DNA of 6,271 bases, from positions 1 to 6,271 of the forward strand of contig JAIRRF010000316.1 of assembly GCA_031256115.1 (NCBI GenBank). Reading direction: 5' to 3'. The position numbers were made by a program, and so were the translations under genes. This DNA is from Treponema sp. Lineage in GTDB: Bacteria > Spirochaetota > Spirochaetia > Treponematales > Breznakiellaceae. Below, piece by piece: positions 1 to 4,386 of the stretch. Under the pieces are notes generated by a model. The model was given only the letters and a program-made list of their open reading frames with translations, made no database searches and had not been told where the DNA came from. The stretch's first letter is position 1. The number at the start of each line of letters is the position of its first letter.

Positions 1-985
1 CGGGTCCGCGTCGCGGTTTTCCCGAAGCCGCCCTGATCTCTGGCGCCTCGAGGCCGTGATCGAGACAGTTTCTTAATATATGTATGAGCGGTTGAGCCAG
101 ACCCGCGGCTATCTCGACGTCGCATCCCAGGTCGCCGCCGGTTATCGTAAGATCGGCTTCCTTGCCCAGCTTTTTCGCCAGTTCCGCTAATTCATCTTCT
201 CTCCCTCTATTGTCCTCCATTGCCGATTCAAGGTTGTTGCTGATTCTTTCCTTGTCCGATTCAAACAAAAAATTACTGTTGCGAATGAGCTGCAAATCGG
301 TGGAAACAAGCATACTTAAAGTGATGGAACGGGGATCTCTGTCGAACGGTCTCGCATTAAGCCTGCGGCCCTGGGCCTGGGCTTCGGCAAGGTCACTGTT
401 CCAGCGATCGACCACATGTTCTGCATCATAAAGATTTTTACGGAGCAGATTACCGATAGTCATAAGCCGTATAGATGCTTCCGGTACATTGGTAAGCGCC
501 GGCGCAACAAAGTAATAGGTACCCATGTTCGAAACCAGAATCAACCGGGATCGTCCTCCTACCCAGCTTATCAATTCCGTCAGAGAATGGGCAAAGTCCA
601 GATAGCTTTGATACAGTTCTTCATCGTCTTTTTCGATTTTCTTTAAGTTTTCCCAATCGGCTAAAAGGTTTGGCAGTTCTTTTTCTGCTGTTTTATACCG
701 GTTCATTTCTCTATCCAGGGATTTTATGGCGCCGGTAATTTGATCGTCCAGTTGTCTTAAATCTCCCTGTTCCAAATCCAGATAAACATTGAGATATGAA
801 GGCAGATGCTGCATTACTGTTACTACTGGTTTAATTGAATTAATACCGTCATGTTCACCTTTGCCTTTTTTTATTATATGAAAAGTAATGGTACAAATAA
901 AAAAAAGCATTACCCCAATGGGGATTAAAAACACAGCACTGGAAATAATAAGTTTGGTAGAAATCTTTAACTTAGAAAAGAACAT
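1..985 (-). CDS. Membrane sensor protein joined in frame to a CheA-type kinase ATP-binding domain (3' end outside window)
   Basis: Read on the minus strand from the ATG at 985, the frame stays open for 328 codons to the window edge, so the C-terminus is missing. Residues about 12-35 form one hydrophobic membrane helix after a basic start (MFFSKLKISTKL). Residues about 36-250 are mostly helical and polar. The stretch RSRLILVSNMGTYYFV (145-160) resembles, from memory, the SNLILDPDLDSYYLMD signature of an extracytoplasmic helical sensor domain in some chemoreceptors and histidine kinases. From about residue 264 (DELAELAKKLGKEADL) the protein matches the end of CheA P3 and the start of P4, with a near-perfect N-box HILRNCLDHGLE (302-313) followed by the ASGKP segment. 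No second membrane helix, HAMP domain or receptor hairpin is visible. The AGGAGG site and 19-base overlap with cheR support the start and operon membership. It may be a fusion, deletion or assembly chimera. Without the join, the first half alone would be called a chemoreceptor. Confidence 0.7.
   Translation of the reverse strand, partial: MFFSKLKISTKLIISSAVFLIPIGVMLFFICTITFHIIKKGKGEHDGINSIKPVVTVMQHLPSYLNVYLDLEQGDLRQLDDQITGAIKSLDREMNRYKTAEKELPNLLADWENLKKIEKDDEELYQSYLDFAHSLTELISWVGGRSRLILVSNMGTYYFVAPALTNVPEASIRLMTIGNLLRKNLYDAEHVVDRWNSDLAEAQAQGRRLNARPFDRDPRSITLSMLVSTDLQLIRNSNFLFESDKERISNNLESAMEDNRGREDELAELAKKLGKEADLTITGGDLGCDVEIAAGLAQPLIHILRNCLDHGLEAPEIRAASGKPRRGP
187..215 (-). other. Junction between sensor segment and CheA-like segment
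   Basis: This is the interval in which the translated protein changes from receptor-like sensor sequence to CheA-like sequence (about residues 257-266). By hand count 108 of the first 180 bases are G or C, against 51 of 120 in bases 181-300, so composition changes at about the same place. The reading frame is preserved across it. The breakpoint cannot be fixed to the base because residues 257-263 (NRGREDE) fit either side. Confidence 0.55.
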
Positions 986-1830
986 TTTTCCTCCTGTTTA
1001 GCTCCCATTATACTACATTTTAGCGGTTTTTGAAAATAAAAATCATCTTTTTGATTCTTCCCTTCTAAGGCAGGATGCTTCGCCCCGGCAGTTTCCGAAA
1101 CTCCCAAAATAAGGATTCCCCCATCCTTTAAAACTACTGACAGATTAGATAGAACCCGTTCCCTGTTTTGGGGAGAAAAATAAATAAAGGCGTTTCTAAA
1201 AAAAATAATGTCATAAACCTTCGGGGGTAGTTCATCCATAAGGTTATGGACAAAAAAATTAATATTCTTTTTTAAAACCGGGTCTATCCGGTATCCTCCG
1301 GCCATCGAATTACTTATGATATTCAAATAAGGTTCCGCCATATACCTGAAACAGCTTCCGTCTTCCCGCAGAGCGCGTTCGCTGTAAACGCCTTGGCAGG
1401 CAGTATCTATAACCTTCGGGTTTATGTCGAATGCATCAATATGATATGAAAGAGGTTTTTCAATGCTCCTATTAAACGATTCGATCATCATGGCAATGCT
1501 GTAAGCTTCACAGCCGGTAGAAACCGCAGCACAGCAAATCCGTAAACCTGTCTTTTCAAAAGAAGGCAGCAAGTTAAAAAGAAAGGAAAAATGAGCGGGT
1601 TCCCTGAAAAAATAAGTTTCATTTACCGTTAAAAAACCCGCTGCTTCTCCGGACAAAAAAACCTTTTTCAGAATATCAGACGGAAAATACCGGCTTTTTG
1701 CCTCTAATGGTGGTATTGCATTCCCGGCACCATATGTGTTCAGGAGATGCATATGCAATCTTTCCACATCTCCCGGATCCGTCTTTATTCCGAAACGTTC
1801 TTCTGCCATTCGGCTGATGGAATTTGTCAT
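967..1830 (-). CDS. cheR: CheR-family chemoreceptor glutamate methyltransferase
   Basis: This 287-residue cytoplasmic enzyme should transfer methyl groups from S-adenosylmethionine to receptor glutamates during adaptation. Residues 1-70 are a divergent CheR N-terminal helical domain. The catalytic domain begins with NETYFFREPAHF (70-81), matching the family's TxFFRxxxxF block. Motif I is AAVSTGCEAYSIAM (101-114), the cofactor loop, where the usual STGEEPYS has become STGCEAYS. FDINP (134-138) is the acidic cofactor-ribose block. YDIIFFRNAFIYF (206-218) matches the DLIFCRNVLIYF block. LGVSET near the end replaces the usual GHSE. Length is normal for CheR without extra repeats. The ATG overlaps the cheB stop as ATGA, and only a weak AGG precedes it, so translation is probably coupled to cheB. 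Its 3' end overlaps the next gene by 19 bases. The motif changes make full activity likely but not certain. Confidence 0.93.
   Translation of the reverse strand: MTNSISRMAEERFGIKTDPGDVERLHMHLLNTYGAGNAIPPLEAKSRYFPSDILKKVFLSGEAAGFLTVNETYFFREPAHFSFLFNLLPSFEKTGLRICCAAVSTGCEAYSIAMMIESFNRSIEKPLSYHIDAFDINPKVIDTACQGVYSERALREDGSCFRYMAEPYLNIISNSMAGGYRIDPVLKKNINFFVHNLMDELPPKVYDIIFFRNAFIYFSPQNRERVLSNLSVVLKDGGILILGVSETAGAKHPALEGKNQKDDFYFQKPLKCSIMGAKQEEKCSFLS
990..995 (-). promoter_or_regulatory. Shine-Dalgarno site of the sensor gene
   Basis: The minus strand reads AGGAGG, four bases before the ATG at 985. It lies inside the end of cheR. It is the strongest ribosome-binding site in the leftward operon and fixes the start of the partial gene. 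Confidence 0.75.
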
Positions 1831-2864
1831 TGGACCAGCCTGACAAGTTCGGCAGGTATCTTATCCAGGGGCAGAACCATATCCACACATCCTGTTTCAG
1901 CAGCAGCTTTTGGCATGCCGTAGATTAAGGAACTTTCCTCATCCTGAGCCAGGGTAATGCCTCCCATTTCCTTAATTTTCTGGGTCCCCGCTGCTCCGTC
2001 ACTGCCCATACCGGTAAATACCACAGAAATAACAGAGCGTTTAAGGCTTTCCGCCGCAGTTCTGAACAAAACATCCGCCGCAGGTTTCTGATTTTGTTCC
2101 GGTTCATCATCGTTATAACAGAGGCTCATCTGTCCGCCCGCCATACAAAGTTCCATATGTTTGTCGGTTTGTGCGATATATACTGTTCCGGGTTTGAGAA
2201 TTTCTCCTTCTTCGGCAAGTTTTACATTCAAAGCCGAAAATGTATCAAGCCATTGGGCAAAACTTTTATCAAAGCCCGTAGAATTATGTTGAACTATTGC
2301 TATCGGCACAGGAAAATTACCGGGAAGAAGAGAAAAAAACCTGGATAATGCCTTTGGGCCCCCTGTGGATGAAGCTATAACTACCGCATCTATTTTTCGA
2401 TTTTCGGGCTGTTTTATCAAAGTGGGCTCAACCGGCACCGAAGTTTCCAGATCAAAAAAAGCCGTACTCATCCGGGCTTTGACACCGCTAATCCGTTTTA
2501 GGGTCTCATAGATTTCCCGCCTTTTTTCCGGAGTTAAGGACATGGTAAATGTATTTTTGGCATAAAATTCCAATGCTCCCCGAAGGGTTGCTTCGTATGC
2601 GGTTTTTGCCGTATCATGGCTGGTAATCACTACAATGGGCACAGAGGTTTTTTTCATTACGGTTTCAATGACTTCAAGGCCGGTCATTTTGGGCATTTCA
2701 ATATCCAGAGTTACAAGGTCAGGATTCAGTGACAGGATTTTTTGTACGCCCTCTTCTCCGTCAGCGGCTTCACCGATAATCTTAAAGCTTTCATCGCCTT
2801 CAAGAAAATCGCGGATTATATCCCGTGCCAGGGAGCTGTCATCCACAATTAGCGTATTAATCAT
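1827..2864 (-). CDS. cheB: CheB chemotaxis response regulator, protein-glutamate methylesterase/deamidase
   Basis: This 345-residue, two-domain protein has the usual CheB length and should remove receptor methyl groups when phosphorylated by CheA. The receiver domain (1-125) has the acidic pair D8/D9, phosphoacceptor D54 in LVTLDIEMPKMTG, T81/S82 and K103. The lysine is followed by Asn rather than the usual Pro (EFYAKN). A linker (about 126-156) leads to the esterase domain, whose Ser-His-Asp triad is intact: S166 in IASSTGGPKAL, H193 in VQHNSTGF and D289 in FTGMGSDGAAG. The usual HMP is HNS here. The start is supported by GGAGAG at 2871-2876, six bases upstream, and it overlaps the preceding CheW-like gene by four bases (ATGA). 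It is followed directly by cheR, forming a matched methylation/demethylation pair. Confidence 0.97.
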   Translation of the reverse strand: MINTLIVDDSSLARDIIRDFLEGDESFKIIGEAADGEEGVQKILSLNPDLVTLDIEMPKMTGLEVIETVMKKTSVPIVVITSHDTAKTAYEATLRGALEFYAKNTFTMSLTPEKRREIYETLKRISGVKARMSTAFFDLETSVPVEPTLIKQPENRKIDAVVIASSTGGPKALSRFFSLLPGNFPVPIAIVQHNSTGFDKSFAQWLDTFSALNVKLAEEGEILKPGTVYIAQTDKHMELCMAGGQMSLCYNDDEPEQNQKPAADVLFRTAAESLKRSVISVVFTGMGSDGAAGTQKIKEMGGITLAQDEESSLIYGMPKAAAETGCVDMVLPLDKIPAELVRLVQ

Positions 2865-3283
2865 CGAATACTCTCCATAATACTTTCGGGACTAAGGATG
2901 AGAATCAGATTTGGCCCAATAAAACATGCGCCTTTAAAAAACAAGAACAGACCGGCAAGGGCTTCCGGCAGTTTGTGAATGTTTTCTTCCGGTATTTCCA
3001 GATCTCTATCTATCCGGGGTACCAGCAATATTGTTTTGATTGAAGCCTTCGTTTTATCTTCCGTTGTAGCCGGGGATTTAAGAACAACTCCGTGGGGCGT
3101 TTCATATTGCTTGTCTTTTTTTTGAAACAGCACAGGCAGGGAAATAAATGCCTCTATAAATGTTTCATTGTTTTCGGTTTCGTAAACCGCAGTTTGTGTC
3201 CGGAAAACAGAAATTATCCGTTCCGCCCATTCTGCAGGTATTCCCATATTAACATTATCCAGGGCGCAGATAAAATACCTCAT
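2861..3283 (-). CDS. Divergent CheW-like adaptor protein
   Basis: This 140-residue soluble protein has no signal peptide or membrane helix. The N-terminus RYFICALDNVNMGIPAEWAERII (shown in part: FICALDNVNMGIPAEWAERI) follows the CheW opening pattern of a hydrophobic strand, a short turn, then a Gly-Ile-Pro strand and helix. The C-terminus (about 85-140) has the CheW-like order of a hydrophobic strand (TILLVPRI), a LEIPEE helix cap, a FFKGACFIG strand and LILILSP, then a final helix. The middle is poorly conserved. It probably acts as an adaptor between receptors and a CheA kinase, or competes with the neighbouring CheW. Its ATG follows the upstream cheW stop without a gap (TAA then ATG), and its stop overlaps the cheB start, so it is co-translated with both. 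The family call rests on pattern and context. Confidence 0.75.
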   Translation of the reverse strand: MRYFICALDNVNMGIPAEWAERIISVFRTQTAVYETENNETFIEAFISLPVLFQKKDKQYETPHGVVLKSPATTEDKTKASIKTILLVPRIDRDLEIPEENIHKLPEALAGLFLFFKGACFIGPNLILILSPESIMESIR

Positions 3284-3799
3284 TTAGTTAGTTTCCTGTC
3301 CAAAGTCCTGTTTAATCCGGTTGATAATCTCTGAGGCTTCAAGACAAAAAACCTGATTACCTTTCCATTCAAAAAAAGCGTTTATCGTGCCGGCAAGAGC
3401 GCTTTCTTCCTGATCAATTTTCATTAGTTTTTCAGAAGGAAGATCCGCAATATCCGCCACATCATCAATAAGAAAAGCAAGTTTGTCCACTTCTTCTTTT
3501 AATACAATCATTTTCCGGGCATTTGAAGTGCCATTAAGAAGAAGAAAACTTATATCAATGAGCGCATAGGGTACGGAATACCGATTGATAATTCCCCGCA
3601 CATAATCAGGCACCAGCGGCAAAGGAAACACCTTCTCTAAAACGGTTACTTCGCTGATGATCTTTGATGGCAGGGCATAGCGTTTTTCCTGAATAAGAAA
3701 AATGAGGTATTTCTCTATTGTGGCGCTTTCTATAGCATTTCCCGTAGTATTTTCTGTATTTTCTTCCATAAATAAGGAACATAACACAATATAGAACAT
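3284..3799 (-). CDS. cheW: CheW chemotaxis coupling protein
   Basis: This 171-residue cytoplasmic adaptor should link receptors to the CheA kinase. CheW homology starts near residue 29: EKYLIFLIQEKRYALPSKII is the first strand pair, then PLPLVPDYVRGIINRYSVPY (residues 59-78) and ALIDISFLL, then LAFLIDDVADIADLPSEKL, and a C-terminal strand/helix (NQVFCLEASEIINRI). The usual INLRG motif reads INRYS, so the normally conserved Arg-Gly is lost or moved. The start is uncertain. The ATG at 3799 has a weak AAGG eight bases upstream but gives a hydrophobic leader (MFYIVLCSLF) unusual for CheW. The ATG at 3769 (residue 11) would give a more typical 161 residues but has no visible ribosome site. It is the first gene of the leftward operon. 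Confidence 0.88.
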   Translation of the reverse strand: MFYIVLCSLFMEENTENTTGNAIESATIEKYLIFLIQEKRYALPSKIISEVTVLEKVFPLPLVPDYVRGIINRYSVPYALIDISFLLLNGTSNARKMIVLKEEVDKLAFLIDDVADIADLPSEKLMKIDQEESALAGTINAFFEWKGNQVFCLEASEIINRIKQDFGQETN

Positions 3800-3801
3800 T
3801 T

Positions 3802-3839
3802 GTAAAGCCTTCGAGGCAAGCCTAATGTTATGGCTTTAC
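3802..3839. repeat. Inverted repeat (8-base arms) beside the cheW start
   Basis: GTAAAGCC (3802-3809) and GGCTTTAC (3832-3839) are perfect inverted copies separated by 22 bases. On the minus-strand transcript the second arm ends two bases before the ATG at 3799 and covers part of the only candidate ribosome site (AAGG). A nested smaller repeat, AGGC-AA-GCCT (3814-3823), sits in the loop. It could be an mRNA hairpin limiting cheW translation, an operator, or chance. Confidence 0.5.
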
Positions 3840-3895
3840 TCCACCTTAAAGCGAGAAATTTCATGCCCCAAACCACACTGTCCATACCCCCAATA

Positions 3896-3918
3896 CATTG
3901 TCATATCGTGCGACAATG
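3896..3918. repeat. Inverted repeat CATTGTC-N9-GACAATG
   Basis: Perfect 7-base arms at 3896-3902 and 3912-3918 are separated by nine bases. The two arms sit 16 bases apart, about one and a half helical turns. It lies about 100 bases upstream of cheW and about 30 bases upstream of the metal-operon -35 box. It could be a regulator binding site, and there is no T-run to suggest a terminator. Confidence 0.4.
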
Positions 3919-3936
3919 CTGTGCAGTATGTCGTCA

Positions 3937-3964
3937 AAATCGGCGCCTTGACAAGTCTGGTTTA
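3937..3964 (-). promoter_or_regulatory. Possible sigma-28-like promoter for the leftward operon
   Basis: On the minus strand TAAA (3964-3961) is followed after 16 bases by GCCGATTT (3944-3937). The sigma-28 (FliA) consensus is TAAA, 15 bases, GCCGATAA, so the -10 matches six of eight and the spacing is off by one. It points toward cheW and would give a leader of roughly 130 bases. No better sigma-70-type promoter was found for cheW, though a TATATT at 3793-3788 could serve if translation starts at 3769. Confidence 0.3.
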
Positions 3965-3976
3965 TGGATGTATTCT
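3948..3976 (+). promoter_or_regulatory. Sigma-70-type promoter of the metal-resistance operon
   Basis: A perfect -35 box TTGACA (3948-3953) is followed after exactly 17 bases by TATTCT (3971-3976), which matches four of six -10 positions. The predicted transcription start, about 3982-3984, falls inside the repressor operator, which is the usual layout for ArsR/SmtB-controlled genes. Confidence 0.75.
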
Positions 3977-3998
3977 TAGTTGAATAGTTGTTCAATTA
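3977..3998. promoter_or_regulatory. ArsR/SmtB-type operator
   Basis: The core TTGAATAGTTGTTCAA (3980-3995) is an imperfect palindrome with perfect outer TTGAA/TTCAA arms. Further matching TA pairs flank it, giving 22 bases centred at 3987/3988. From memory it closely resembles the TGAA-N6-TTCA operators bound by SmtB, ZiaR and CzrA. It overlaps the predicted start point, so repressor binding should block initiation. Metal binding should release it. Confidence 0.8.
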
Positions 3999-4000
3999 TA

Positions 4001-4004
4001 GAGG
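4001..4004 (+). promoter_or_regulatory. Ribosome-binding site of the metal repressor
   Basis: GAGG sits seven bases before the TTG at 4012. A TGA directly precedes this TTG in the same frame, and the next in-frame ATG would remove the first 39 residues, including the N-terminal cysteines. The site therefore supports a TTG start. The ATG at 4008 is in another frame that soon stops. Confidence 0.65.
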
Positions 4005-4011
4005 CTGATGA

Positions 4012-4386
4012 TTGAAACAGAATACACCGGTATGCGATTGCGAAGTTATCCACGAGGCTGTGGTAAAACGGCTTCGCAAGATTATACCAAAAGAAGAAGA
4101 TTTTTACGATCTTGCTGACCTATACAAGATGTTCTCGGACAGTACCAGAGTCCGTATACTCTGGGCGCTTTCCGTGGCGAAAGAAGTCGCCGGCGAGGAA
4201 ATGTGTGTCTGCGATATTGCGGTTTTGCTTAATATGACAAAATCGGCAATTTCCCACCAGCTAAAGTCGCTTCGCCTTGCCAATCTGGTAAAATATGACA
4301 AGCGGGGCAAAGAAGTCTACTATTCCTTGGCTGACAGCCATGTGAAAGACATATTTGAAAAAGGTTTTGAACATATTCATGAATGA
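4012..4386 (+). CDS. ArsR/SmtB-family metal-responsive repressor (CadC/ZiaR-like)
   Basis: This 124-residue winged-helix repressor should bind the operator at 3977-3998 and release it on metal binding. Residues 34-53 (LADLYKMFSDSTRVRILWAL) are the family's first helices. ELCVCD-like MCVCDIAVLL (64-73) and MTKSAISHQLKSLRLANLV (75-93) form the recognition helix-turn-helix, and KRGKEVYYSL (97-106) is the wing. Two sets of metal ligands are visible. An alpha-3N-type site has C8, C10, C65 and C67, as in CadC for cadmium/lead. An alpha-5 site has D108, H110, H121 and E124, with exactly the spacing of the SmtB zinc site. Zinc, cadmium and lead are thus the likely inducers. It starts with TTG after a GAGG site and overlaps the ATPase by 8 bases. 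The family is near certain and the exact metal is inferred. Confidence 0.95.
   Translation: MKQNTPVCDCEVIHEAVVKRLRKIIPKEEDFYDLADLYKMFSDSTRVRILWALSVAKEVAGEEMCVCDIAVLLNMTKSAISHQLKSLRLANLVKYDKRGKEVYYSLADSHVKDIFEKGFEHIHE

Noticed and set aside
540..600. FAHSL (about residues 131-135 of the sensor) looks like the phosphotransfer histidine of a CheA P1 domain
   Set aside because: The following Lys-Gly and small-residue pattern (HTLKG) is absent, and the segment leads into the sensor-domain signature. The match is too short to claim a phosphotransfer domain.
162..646. Two plus-strand open frames of 89 and 76 codons opposite the sensor gene
   Set aside because: They overlap each other and a continuous, family-like minus-strand frame, have serine-rich shadow composition and lack recognisable domains.
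2635..2880. Plus-strand open frame opposite the CheB receiver domain
   Set aside because: It mirrors a fully motif-supported CheB frame and has no motif or ribosome site of its own.
3830..3979. A 49-codon plus-strand frame in the gap, rich in Cys and His (MALLHLKARN start)
   Set aside because: It has no ribosome-binding site, overlaps the metal promoter and both inverted repeats, and resembles no family I recognise. It is most likely chance.
4104..4310. Minus-strand open frame opposite the metal repressor
   Set aside because: It is the antisense of a conserved ArsR-family coding sequence, with no support of its own.
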